Below, piece after piece: positions 55,858 through 64,000 of a stretch of 64,000 nt of DNA (position 1 is its first letter; the number at the start of each line of letters is the position of its first letter). Source of the DNA: an uncultured Phocaeicola sp. (GTDB lineage Bacteria > Bacteroidota > Bacteroidia > Bacteroidales > Bacteroidaceae); the NCBI GenBank assembly GCA_958434805.1, contig CAUBDX010000010.1, positions 1 to 64,000 of the forward strand, given 5' to 3'. A model generated the notes under the pieces. That model was not told where the DNA came from. It saw nothing but the letters and a program-made list of their open reading frames with translations, and did no database searches. Position numbers and translations under genes: made by a program.

Positions 55858-57381
55858 ATGTTAACACACGAAGACAAAGAATTATTAGCAAAAAAAGGTA
55901 TTTCTGAAACACAAATCGCAGAACAACTGGAGTGTTTTAAGAAAGGCTTTCCCTTTTTGAAGCTTGCAGCCGCAGCATCAGTAGACAATGGCGGTATCTT
56001 GATACCCGGAAAAGAAGAACAAGATGCTTATTTACATGCTTGGGATACCTACAAGCAAGGGAATAAGAAAATTGTAAAATTTGTTCCTGCATCGGGTGCA
56101 GCAAGCCGCATGTTTAAAAACCTGTTTGAGTTTTTAGGCGCCGACTACAACGTGCCCACCACCGACTTTGAAAAAAAATTCTTCGACCACATCCATAGCT
56201 TTGCTTTTTTCAACGACTTAAATGCAGCATGTCTGGATAACACAGGAAAGAATATTGACGCACTGCTTTCGGAACAGAACTATAAAGCCGTGGTATCTAA
56301 CCTGCTTGAATCGGCGGGACTGAATTACGGAGCACTCCCCAAAGGATTGCTTAAATTCCACCGTTATGCCGACGGAGTACGCACCCCGCTAGAAGAACAC
56401 TTGGTAGAAGGTGCACTCTACGCAGCCGGAAAAACCGGAGAAGTAAACGTACACTTCACCGTATCGACCGAACACCGCCAGCTTTTCCAAAAACTCGTTG
56501 ATGCAAAGACTTGTGAATACGCATCTAAATACGGAATCAATTACCACATCAGTTTTTCTGAACAGAAACCCAGTACCGACACCGTAGCTGCCGACATGGA
56601 AAACAATCCATTCCGCGATAAAGACGGCAAACTGTTGTTCCGTCCGGGAGGACACGGTGCGCTTATCGAAAACTTGAACGATTTAGACGCCGACATTGTA
56701 TTTATCAAAAATATTGACAATGTGGTACCCGACCGCTTGAAAGACGATACCGTAACTTACAAGAAATTACTTGCCGGTGTTTTGGTTACCTTACAGAAAC
56801 AAGCATTCAGTTACCTTGAGTTACTAGACGGAGGTCACTACAGTCATGCAGAACTGGAAGAAATTATCCGCTTCGTACAACAGAAGCTACACTGCAGAAA
56901 CCAAGAAATCAAGAATCTGGAAGACGCCGAACTCGTTATTTATCTCCGCAAAAAACTGAACCGTCCGATGCGCGTATGCGGAATGGTTAAAAACGTAGGA
57001 GAACCGGGAGGAGGTCCGTTCTTAGCTTACAATGCCGACAACACTGTTTCACTACAAATTCTTGAAAGTTCACAAATCGACATGAACGACCCGGAAAAGA
57101 AAGCTATGTTTGAAAAAGGAACCCACTTTAATCCGGTTGACCTAGTATGTGCAATCCGTGACTATAAAGGAAACAAATTCAACCTGCTGAAACACGTAGA
57201 CAAAGCTACCGGTTTCATCTCCTACAAATCGAAAAACGGAAAAGACCTGAAAGCACTTGAACTTCCCGGTTTATGGAACGGTTCAATGAGCGACTGGAGC
57301 ACTGTCTTCGTAGAAGTTCCGTTAAGTACCTTCAATCCGGTGAAGACCGTTAACGACCTGCTACGCGAACAGCATCAGTAA
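55858..57381 (+). CDS. DUF4301 domain-containing protein
   Basis: A 507-aa soluble protein that begins MLTHEDKELLAKKGISETQI and contains KFVPASGAASRMFKNLFEFL near 75. It also has RPGGHGALIENLNDLDADIVF near 265, and MRVCGMVKNVGEPGGGPFLA near 375. The GAASRM and GGHGAL stretches recall nucleotide-sugar pyrophosphorylase folds, but the reaction is not known to me. ATG 55858 was chosen over GTG 55825 because family members begin at this point. TAATTTTG at 55800-55807 is a likely -7 box. Confidence 0.85.
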   Translation: MLTHEDKELLAKKGISETQIAEQLECFKKGFPFLKLAAAASVDNGGILIPGKEEQDAYLHAWDTYKQGNKKIVKFVPASGAASRMFKNLFEFLGADYNVPTTDFEKKFFDHIHSFAFFNDLNAACLDNTGKNIDALLSEQNYKAVVSNLLESAGLNYGALPKGLLKFHRYADGVRTPLEEHLVEGALYAAGKTGEVNVHFTVSTEHRQLFQKLVDAKTCEYASKYGINYHISFSEQKPSTDTVAADMENNPFRDKDGKLLFRPGGHGALIENLNDLDADIVFIKNIDNVVPDRLKDDTVTYKKLLAGVLVTLQKQAFSYLELLDGGHYSHAELEEIIRFVQQKLHCRNQEIKNLEDAELVIYLRKKLNRPMRVCGMVKNVGEPGGGPFLAYNADNTVSLQILESSQIDMNDPEKKAMFEKGTHFNPVDLVCAIRDYKGNKFNLLKHVDKATGFISYKSKNGKDLKALELPGLWNGSMSDWSTVFVEVPLSTFNPVKTVNDLLREQHQ

Positions 57382-57388
57382 TCTCTAA

Positions 57389-57461
57389 GAGCTTGAGTTT
57401 CTAAGTTTTTAGTTTCTGCCAGTAAAAACAGCAAACTTAAAAACTTAGAAACTTAAAGCTC
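57389..57461. repeat. Long AT-rich inverted repeat at the DUF4301-GNAT junction
   Basis: The arm 57389-57415 (GAGCTTGAGTTTCTAAGTTT and on) pairs almost perfectly with 57433-57461. Each arm is built of AGTTT(C/T)TAAGTTTTT units. The right arm includes the last codons and stop of the GNAT frame. It could end both convergent transcripts. Related sequences occur at 30363-30402, 63756-63793 and 63920-63945. Confidence 0.6.
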
Positions 57462-57952
57462 CATTCCCATTATATAATCATTCATATAAAAGCCAGCTCC
57501 TATAGGGAAATCCCCTTCCCGTACTTTCTTCATACCCATGTGCTCATAAAAGCCCAAAGCCGGATTCCGGCGGTTTACATTCAGCTCCATGCGGCAAGGC
57601 TCCGGATGCAATTCCTTTATAGCCGCCACAGCCCGTTCAAACAAAACCTTTCCCAAGTGCGTTTTCTGACAGCAAGGCTTTATATAAATCTTCTCCAGAT
57701 GAAACAAATCATCTGCCTCTTGCCTCACTGAAACATAGCCCACAGCTTCACCCGCTTCACAGGCTAAAAAATACACATGACCTTCGTTTTCCATTTGACT
57801 ACGCAAATTTTCATACGAATACATCCATTCCATCATATACTCTATATTTGTTCCTCAGTCAATATATTCTGGTATGTTGCAGGAAATACTTCCCAAGCCA
57901 ACTTATTAATCAGTGGAATATCCCCCACCGTAGCTTTCCGAATAACCCTCAT
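57453..57952 (-). pseudogene. GNAT-family N-acetyltransferase with a 2-bp insertion
   Basis: From ATG 57952 the frame reads MRVIRKATVGDIPLINKLAW, then FPATYQNILTEEQI and a TAG. Two bases later the family sequence resumes as EYMMEWMYSYENLRSQMENE and runs to the end of a normal GNAT fold, with the acetyl-CoA loop CQKTHLGKVLFERAV near the end. The extra bases are a TA at 57843-57844, in ATATAG where ATAGAG is expected. Removing them gives one protein of about 165 aa. The remaining open 127-aa frame (57453-57836) lacks the first strand and helix. Slipped-strand insertion in a TA repeat is the simplest cause. Confidence 0.7.
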
Positions 57953-58116
57953 TTTATTTATGCTTAAAACATACTGCAAATATACCGTTTCAGCATATCA
58001 GCCGGTAAAAAGGAATAAATTATTTTGTTAAAAAGAGCAAGAAACAAGTACTATGCTATACAAGGTATTCATTTAATACATACATTTGTGCCATACAAAT
58101 AAACACTGGAAACCAA

Positions 58117-58482
58117 ATGAATGTAGATAACGTAAAATCCCAAATGCGAAAAGGAATGCTGGAATACTGCATCCTTTTACTATTGCACCGAGAGCCGGCT
58201 TACGCTTCCGACATTATCCAAAAGCTTAAAACGGCCAAGCTCATCGTAGTAGAAGGCACACTCTATCCCCTGCTTACCCGACTGAAAAACGATGAATTGC
58301 TATCATATGAATGGGTAGAGTCCACCCAAGGACCTCCCCGGAAATACTATCGGCTAACCCCTCAGGGAGAAGAATTTCTTGCCGAACTTGAAACAGCATG
58401 GGACGAGCTTTCAAATACAGTAAATCACTTAAAACTAAAACTTCTAACAACTACCCACGATGAAAAAGACACTGACTGTTAA
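58117..58482 (+). CDS. PadR-family transcriptional regulator
   Basis: A 121-aa winged-helix protein (MRKGMLEYCILLLLHREPAY, then VEGTLYPLLTRLKNDELLSY, then GPPRKYYRLTPQGEEFL). PadR proteins repress nearby genes until a stress signal arrives. It overlaps the PspC-domain gene by 23 nt, so the two are coupled, and probably autoregulates the pair. TACATTTG at 58081-58088 is the likely -7 box. Confidence 0.92.
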   Translation: MNVDNVKSQMRKGMLEYCILLLLHREPAYASDIIQKLKTAKLIVVEGTLYPLLTRLKNDELLSYEWVESTQGPPRKYYRLTPQGEEFLAELETAWDELSNTVNHLKLKLLTTTHDEKDTDC

Positions 58483-59512
58483 CTTAGGAGGCACGGTTTA
58501 TCATATTGATGAAGATGCCTATATATTATTAGACAACTACCTGAACAATCTCCGGTATCATTTCCGCAAGAGTCAAGGTGCGGAAGAAATCGTACACGAC
58601 ATGGAGATCCGTATTGCAGAACTGTTTGATGAATACATCCAGGAAGGCAAACAAGTGATAACCATTGAATACGTAGAAGCCGTTATCGCCCGAATGGGTA
58701 AACCCGAAGAACTTAATGATGATTTCGACAAAGAAGAAGATACTCAAAAAAACAGCTCCGCCCAAGATCAACAAACCACGCGCCGCATCTTCCGCAACCC
58801 GGATGACCGCATTTTAGGAGGAGTAGTATCCGGACTGGCTGCCTACCTTGGATGGGATGTTACCTGGCTGCGCGTGGGCTTCATCGTAGCTGGAGTTGCA
58901 TTTCAAGGACTCATACTCTTCTACCTCATTGCATGGATTGTATTCCCTATAGCCCATACCGCTACCGAAAAGTTACAAATGCGGGGAGAACCCATTAACG
59001 TAGAAAACATCGGACGCACAGTTACCGATGGATTCGAACGCGCCAACGAATACGTACACTCCGAAAAGCCGCGTTCTTTTCTCCAGCGTCTGGGAAATGC
59101 TTTCGTAGCCATCGTAGGCTTTCTTCTGAAAGTATTCCTCGTGGTAGTAGCCATTTGCTGCGCCCCCGCCCTGTTAGTCGGCCTCATCGTACTCTTTGCC
59201 CTGTTCATGGCAGCTACAGGCATTTTAGTCAGCTTCCCGGCAGCCTTTTACAGTGCCTTACCCGGCATAGACTGGAATATAGTAAGTACCACACCGGGAA
59301 TCGGCATAGCCCTCTCGGTATGCGGACTGTTAGCAGCCGGAATCCCCATCGTAGGATTATTGCAACTCATCATGCAAGCTTTCGGTGTATGGAGACCCAT
59401 GTCCACCGCCACCAAAATCATCCTCATCTTTGTATGGATGATTGCCGTAGCCTGCGGATTTATCTTCATGCTACAAGCCCCTTTCATTGAATATTTTGCC
59501 AGTCCCCTATAA
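58460..59512 (+). CDS. PspC-domain envelope protein
   Basis: A 350-aa protein. The cytoplasmic N-terminal domain (about 1-95; MKKTLTVNLGGTVYHIDEDA) is followed by a PspC domain. The latter starts RRIFRNPDDRILGGVVSGLA near 110 and has a first membrane helix pair to about 170. Further hydrophobic helices follow at about 215-260, 275-300 and 320-345. PspC proteins take part in envelope stress responses. It is under the overlapping PadR gene. Confidence 0.88.
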   Translation: MKKTLTVNLGGTVYHIDEDAYILLDNYLNNLRYHFRKSQGAEEIVHDMEIRIAELFDEYIQEGKQVITIEYVEAVIARMGKPEELNDDFDKEEDTQKNSSAQDQQTTRRIFRNPDDRILGGVVSGLAAYLGWDVTWLRVGFIVAGVAFQGLILFYLIAWIVFPIAHTATEKLQMRGEPINVENIGRTVTDGFERANEYVHSEKPRSFLQRLGNAFVAIVGFLLKVFLVVVAICCAPALLVGLIVLFALFMAATGILVSFPAAFYSALPGIDWNIVSTTPGIGIALSVCGLLAAGIPIVGLLQLIMQAFGVWRPMSTATKIILIFVWMIAVACGFIFMLQAPFIEYFASPL

Positions 59513-59590
59513 TTAAAGCAAATTTTAATACTCAAAAAAGATGAAAAATCTTATCTTTGCAGCAATGAGTATAAAAACTTTAAAACGAAT

Positions 59591-60760
59591 ATGACTAAGA
59601 AGATTCTTTTGTTAGGCTCTGGTGAGTTAGGTAAGGAATTCACCATTGCTGCACAGCGTTTGGGACAATATGTAATAGCGTGTGATTCTTATGCAGGAGC
59701 TCCTGCCATGCAGGTGGCCGATGCTTGTGAAGTATTCAGCATGTTGGACGGAGAAGCACTTGACCATGTGGTTGAAAAATATCATCCCGATATTATCATC
59801 CCCGAAATTGAAGCCATCCGCACCGAGCGTCTTTATCACTTAGAGAAAGAAGGTATCCAAGTGGTGCCAAGCGCACGTGCTGTGAATTACACCATGAACC
59901 GTAAAGCCATCCGCGACTTGGCAGCGAAAGAACTGGGACTGAAAACAGCAAAATATTTCTATGCCACTTCTTATGAAGAACTGAAAGAAGCAGCCGACAA
60001 AATCGGATATCCCTGCGTAATCAAGCCATTAATGTCATCTTCAGGAAAAGGACAATCAGTAGCCAAAAGCCCGGAAGACTTAAAATACTCTTGGGAATAC
60101 GGATGCAGCGGAAGCCGGGGCGACATCAAAGAACTGATTGTGGAAGAGTTCATCAAATTCGACAGTGAAATTACCCTGCTTACCGTTACACAGAAAAACG
60201 GCCCTACCCTATTCTGCCCGCCTATCGGACACGTACAGAAAGGCGGCGACTATCGCGAAAGTTTCCAGCCCGCCCACATCGCTCCCGAACACTTGGCTGA
60301 AGCACAACGCATGGCAGCTAAAGTAACCGAAGCCTTGACCGGATACGGACTATGGGGGGTAGAATTCTTCTTAAGCCATGAAAACGGAGTTTACTTCTCT
60401 GAGTTATCTCCCCGCCCGCATGACACGGGTATGGTAACCCTTGCCAATACACAGAATCTCAACGAATTCGAACTGCACCTGTACGCTGTACTTGGCCTGC
60501 CTATTCCGGGCATCACACAAGAGCATATCGGAGCAAGTGCTGTTATCCTTTCACCGATAGCCAGCCAGGAAGCCCCGCGCTACCGAGGTGAAGAGTTGGT
60601 ATGCTCACAACCCAATACTTACTTGCGTATTTTCGGAAAACCATATACCAAGATGAACCGGCGCATGGGAGTTGTGGTATGTTATGACAAGAACGACGGT
60701 GATCTTGACGCACTGCGCGACAAGTGCAAATCACTGGCAGACAAGGTGGAAGTCTATTAA
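59591..60760 (+). CDS. purT: Formate-dependent phosphoribosylglycinamide formyltransferase
   Basis: A 389-aa ATP-grasp enzyme. It begins [40 protein letters not shown] near 143 is the glycine-rich loop. [20 protein letters not shown] near 255 followed by [11 protein letters not shown] carries metal ligands. It formylates GAR with free formate in purine synthesis. TATCTTTG at 59552-59559 is the likely -7 box. It is monocistronic and ends before a strong terminator. Confidence 0.96.
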   Translation: MTKKILLLGSGELGKEFTIAAQRLGQYVIACDSYAGAPAMQVADACEVFSMLDGEALDHVVEKYHPDIIIPEIEAIRTERLYHLEKEGIQVVPSARAVNYTMNRKAIRDLAAKELGLKTAKYFYATSYEELKEAADKIGYPCVIKPLMSSSGKGQSVAKSPEDLKYSWEYGCSGSRGDIKELIVEEFIKFDSEITLLTVTQKNGPTLFCPPIGHVQKGGDYRESFQPAHIAPEHLAEAQRMAAKVTEALTGYGLWGVEFFLSHENGVYFSELSPRPHDTGMVTLANTQNLNEFELHLYAVLGLPIPGITQEHIGASAVILSPIASQEAPRYRGEELVCSQPNTYLRIFGKPYTKMNRRMGVVVCYDKNDGDLDALRDKCKSLADKVEVY

Positions 60761-60783
60761 AATAAAATCTATTTTACCTTCAT

Positions 60784-60829
60784 AAAAAACGCTTTGATGT
60801 TTTAGAAAAAACATCAAAGCGTTTTTTTA
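60784..60829 (+). terminator. Terminator of purT
   Basis: AAAAAACGCTTTGATGTTTT is followed by a 4-nt loop and its perfect complement, ending in a T-run. A partial second copy of the arm (AACATCAAAACGTTTTC) occurs about 60 bp further on. The rest of the 241-bp gap to metH shows nothing else. Confidence 0.8.
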
Positions 60830-61001
60830 TTTCGTCTTGACGTTTATCTCAAAACATCAAAACGTTTTCTTCTGTATCTTATACAATCATAACTCCACTA
60901 TTCTAATCAGAGCCAAGCATCAACAAGTTCCCCCTAAGAAACTCTAAAGACAAAGTTTTCAAGGCCGTATTCCGACAGCAATAAACGGTCTGCTCAAGCC
61001 A

Positions 61002-63746
61002 TCAGCTCCACAAATCCAACTTATTCTTCCGAGATTCTTCCAATGAAGCAGTTTTCACCACGCGCGTCTGATTTTTTTCACGCAGCTCCTCATAGCTTTC
61101 TTCCAGTTCCTTCACAAAAGCCGGACGCAGTTCCGGATTCAGCAACTTGGCCAACACCGAAGCATTTTGAGAAGCATCACGCATATAAACCACCGGAGCA
61201 TGATAAACCGGAGCAATTTTCAAAGCCGTGTGAAGCTTTGAAGTGGTAGCCCCGCCAATCATTACAGGAATGTCAAGCCCGGCACGCTGCAACTCGCCCA
61301 CCACATGAACCATCTCCTCAAGTGAAGGCGTAATCAGTCCGCTGAGTCCTACAACATCTACCTTTTCCCGGATAGCCGTTTCTACAATCTTTTCGGCAGG
61401 AACCATAACTCCCAAGTCAATGATTTCATATCCGTTGCAAGCCATAACCACCGAAACGATATTCTTTCCGATGTCGTGTACGTCGCCCTTCACCGTAGCC
61501 ACCAGCACTTTGCCGGCACTCTTTGCGCCCTCTTTCTTTTCAGCCTCAATATAAGGCTGAAGGAATGCCACAGCTTTCTTCATGGTACGCGCAGTTTTGA
61601 CTACTTGCGGCAAAAACATTTTACCCGAGCCAAACAAGTCGCCCACATGGTTCATGCCCGCCATCAAAGGTCCTTCTATTATGCTGACCGCATTCGGATA
61701 ACGCTGAAGTGCTTCACTCAAGTCCTGCTCCAGATAATCACTGATACCTTTTACCAAAGCATATTGCAAACGCTCTTCCACGGTTTGAAGCGAACGGAAT
61801 CCTTCGGCAGCCGAAGATTTTCCATCTGCCGGTTGGTTTTCAGCCTGCTGCTTTAAGCCTTCTGCCGTTTCAATCAGCCGTTCTGCCGCATCCGGACGGC
61901 GGTTTAATACCACATCTTCAATCCGTTCCAACACATCAGCCGGAATATCTGTATAAAGCACCGAAGTACCCGGATTCACAATACCCATATCCATTCCTTC
62001 GCGGATAGCATGATACAGGAATACCGCGTGCATCGCCTCGCGGATATAATTATTTCCACGGAACGAAAAAGAAAGATTGCTTACTCCGCCGCTTATATGT
62101 GCCCCGGGAAGATTCCGCCGGATCCATCCGGTAGCCTTAATAAAATCAACCGCATAATTATTATGTTCCTCGATTCCCGTAGCCAGGGCAAGCACGTTAG
62201 GGTCAAATATAATATCGTTCGGATTAAAGCCAACCTGCTCGGTAAGGATGCGGTAGGCACGGGCACAAACCTCTATTTTACGTTCATACGTATCTGCCTG
62301 CCCCTGCTCATCGAATGCCATTACAATCACCGCCGCACCATACTGCTTAACCGTACGTGCATGCTCAATGAATACGGTCTCACCCTCTTTCAGTGAAATC
62401 GAATTTACCACGCACTTGCCCTGAAGGCATTTCAGTCCGGCAAGAATCACTTCCCATTTTGACGAGTCAATCATAATCGGCACACGCGAAATTTCCGGTT
62501 CCGAAGCAATCAGATTCAAGAACGTGGTCATCTCTTCTGCCGCATCCAGCAATCCGTCGTCCATATTGACATCGATAATGAGTGCCCCGTCTTCCACCTG
62601 CTTGCGGGCTATGGAAAGCGCCTCTTCATATTTCTTTTCATTAACAAGACGCAAGAATTTGCGCGAACCTGCCACATTACAGCGTTCACCCACGTTGACA
62701 AAGTTAATCTGCGGGGTTACCTCAAGCAATTCCAGCCCCGACAACCAAAGGCAACCGGGTTTAGCAGCAGGCACATGAGGAGCAGCTCCTTTTACCATTT
62801 CCTGAAACCGCGCGATGTAAGCTTCCGTCGTACCGCAACATCCTCCAATGATATTCACCAACCCCTCATTAATATATTCCTGAACTTCTTCTGCCATTTC
62901 TTCCGGAGTCTGGTCATACTGACCTAAGCTGTTAGGCAAACCGGCATTCGGATAAGCACTGATATAATAAGGAGCCCGCTTGGCAAGCTGTTCAAGAAAA
63001 GGCTTCAGCTGACGCGCCCCGAAAGAACAGTTCAGACCGATGGAAAAAATATCAGCATGCTGTACAGATGCCAGGAAAGCCTCTAAGGTTTGTCCGGAAA
63101 GCGTTCTTCCCCCTGTATCGGAAACCGTCACCGAAAGCATCAGCGGAACCCTTCGCCCCACCCGCTCCATCGATAGTTCAGCTGCGCGGATGGCAGCTTT
63201 GGCATTAAGCGTATCGAAAATGGTTTCTATCAAGATGGCATCCACTCCCCCCTCAAGCAACGCTTCCATCTGCTCACAGTAAGCCGCTTGAAGCATATCG
63301 AAAGTCAAGGCGCGGAAAGCCGGATTGTTCACATCCGGACTCATGGAACAAGTTTTGTTGGTAGGTCCCACAGCCCCTGCAACAAAGCGGGGTTTTTCCG
63401 GAGTACGGAGCGTATATTCATCGGCGAGCTTACGCGCCAAACGCACCGCAGCCAGATTGATTTCCCGGCAATAAGCCTCCATGTGGTAATCTTCCATAGA
63501 AATGGAAGTGGCATTAAAAGTATTGGTTTCAATTATATCGGCACCCGCTTCCAGGTATTTCCGGTGAATTTCTTCAATCACATCAGGACGAGTTAGACAA
63601 AGCAAATCATTGTTGCCTTTCAGCTGACCCTGAATATCTTTAAAACGCTCTCCCCGGAAATCGGCCTCCGAAAGTCCATAACGCTGTATCATGGTTCCCA
63701 TAGCCCCATCGAGCACGAGAATCCGCTCTTGTATTTGTTTTTGCAT
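61002..63746 (-). CDS. metH: Cobalamin-dependent methionine synthase
   Basis: A 914-aa protein in domain order: homocysteine-binding (1-325) with zinc cysteines in [15 protein letters not shown] and [12 protein letters not shown]; pterin/methylfolate-binding (about 345-620; [18 protein letters not shown]); and B12-binding (about 650-890) with the cobalt-ligand motif [16 protein letters not shown]. It ends soon after the B12 domain, so the C-terminal S-adenosylmethionine activation domain of the long (about 1200-aa) enzymes is absent. It transfers a methyl group from methylfolate to homocysteine. The probable smpB lies upstream on the same strand. Confidence 0.95.
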   Translation of the reverse strand: MQKQIQERILVLDGAMGTMIQRYGLSEADFRGERFKDIQGQLKGNNDLLCLTRPDVIEEIHRKYLEAGADIIETNTFNATSISMEDYHMEAYCREINLAAVRLARKLADEYTLRTPEKPRFVAGAVGPTNKTCSMSPDVNNPAFRALTFDMLQAAYCEQMEALLEGGVDAILIETIFDTLNAKAAIRAAELSMERVGRRVPLMLSVTVSDTGGRTLSGQTLEAFLASVQHADIFSIGLNCSFGARQLKPFLEQLAKRAPYYISAYPNAGLPNSLGQYDQTPEEMAEEVQEYINEGLVNIIGGCCGTTEAYIARFQEMVKGAAPHVPAAKPGCLWLSGLELLEVTPQINFVNVGERCNVAGSRKFLRLVNEKKYEEALSIARKQVEDGALIIDVNMDDGLLDAAEEMTTFLNLIASEPEISRVPIMIDSSKWEVILAGLKCLQGKCVVNSISLKEGETVFIEHARTVKQYGAAVIVMAFDEQGQADTYERKIEVCARAYRILTEQVGFNPNDIIFDPNVLALATGIEEHNNYAVDFIKATGWIRRNLPGAHISGGVSNLSFSFRGNNYIREAMHAVFLYHAIREGMDMGIVNPGTSVLYTDIPADVLERIEDVVLNRRPDAAERLIETAEGLKQQAENQPADGKSSAAEGFRSLQTVEERLQYALVKGISDYLEQDLSEALQRYPNAVSIIEGPLMAGMNHVGDLFGSGKMFLPQVVKTARTMKKAVAFLQPYIEAEKKEGAKSAGKVLVATVKGDVHDIGKNIVSVVMACNGYEIIDLGVMVPAEKIVETAIREKVDVVGLSGLITPSLEEMVHVVGELQRAGLDIPVMIGGATTSKLHTALKIAPVYHAPVVYMRDASQNASVLAKLLNPELRPAFVKELEESYEELREKNQTRVVKTASLEESRKNKLDLWS

Positions 63747-63755
63747 AAGTCTTTG

Positions 63756-63793
63756 TTAGTTTTTGAGTTTGTCAGTTCTTGAGTTTTTGAGTG
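63756..63793 (-). repeat. AGTTTTTGAGTTT-type repeat upstream of metH
   Basis: The plus strand reads TTAGTTTTTGAGTTTGTCAG and continues TTCTTGAGTTTTTGAGTG. Inverted words (CTCAAAAACTCAAAACTTA) follow at 63920-63945. The 205-bp gap to the upstream gene holds these repeats. I found no B12 riboswitch box. Confidence 0.45.
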
Positions 63794-63951
63794 TGTATAT
63801 TTCACGAATCACTTCGTTTTACGGTTCATGCCACAACCGGCGGGCAAAATATGCTATTCCCAAGTGAAAGAGTCAGCAAGCCTGCCTAAGCTCAAGAACC
63901 CAAGCTTTAAAAACGAAGGACCCGGAAGCTCAAAAACTCAAAACTTATTTC

Positions 63952-64000
63952 CTATCTCTTGAACATCCGGTCCATCATGCGTTTGTCTTCCTTCTCCTTC
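63952..64000 (-). CDS. smpB: 3' end of a gene, probably smpB (partial)
   Basis: The last codons read KEKEDKRMMDRMFKR followed by TAG, and the frame continues past the window edge. The charged tail fits the C-terminus of SmpB, the tmRNA-binding protein. As I recall, smpB neighbours metH in Bacteroides genomes. Only 15 residues are visible, so the call is tentative. Confidence 0.45.
   Translation of the reverse strand, partial: KEKEDKRMMDRMFKR

Noticed and set aside
63747..63951. Cobalamin riboswitch upstream of metH
   Set aside because: No B12-box-like sequence was recognised, and the gap is short and filled with AT-rich repeats.

Overview
The window looks like chromosome from a Bacteroidaceae member (Bacteroides/Phocaeicola type). 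Several promoters fit the Bacteroides pattern TTTG-N19-21-TAnnTTTG. The protein set also fits: DUF4301, PadR-PspC pair, short metH, fused malic enzyme-phosphotransacetylase, NBU-type mobilization genes and a type II-C CRISPR with 47-bp repeats. No database search was possible, so the genus is an inference.

Region 1 (about 190-15150) looks like an integrated mobilizable element. It has a tyrosine integrase, a small accessory gene, an SF3-like helicase, a TOPRIM primase-like gene, a candidate oriT and overlapping mobC-mobA genes. Its cargo is a methyltransferase operon (hsdM-hsdS), an RteC-like gene broken at an A9 tract, an outer-membrane beta-barrel protein, an ISAon1-type insertion sequence, and an IS-truncated nuclease gene behind an XRE regulator. 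A 12-bp direct repeat (193-204 and 15140-15151) is the candidate att pair. The most striking locus is hsdS: three tandem target-recognition modules separated by two G8 tracts, each positioned to act as a phase-variable on/off joint.

Region 2 (15547-24141) is a complete type II-C CRISPR-Cas locus. It has 32 identical 47-bp repeats plus one degenerate terminal repeat, then cas2, cas1 and a 1504-aa cas9 on the minus strand, and a tracrRNA on the plus strand upstream of cas9. The anti-repeat fixes the crRNA strand as plus. On that same strand every repeat carries a near-consensus Bacteroides promoter, so each spacer may be transcribed from its own repeat. The cas-proximal two thirds of the spacers are mostly extremely AT-rich.

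Region 3 (24184-64000) is mostly core chromosome: an HU-like protein next to 21-bp repeats, pantothenate kinase, carAB, a sugar porter, an AraC regulator, nth, corA, a queuosine group (yhhQ, queC, queF), dnaX, ftsB, a metallophosphoesterase, gdhA, maeB, ffh, a MATE exporter, a FadL-like porin, pgk, a RelA-type synthetase, DUF4301, padR-pspC, purT, metH and the 3' end of what is probably smpB. Scattered in it are broken genes: a two-frameshift conserved hypothetical, a GNAT gene with a 2-bp TA insertion, and a collapsed acyltransferase. Perfect hairpins separate most transcription units.
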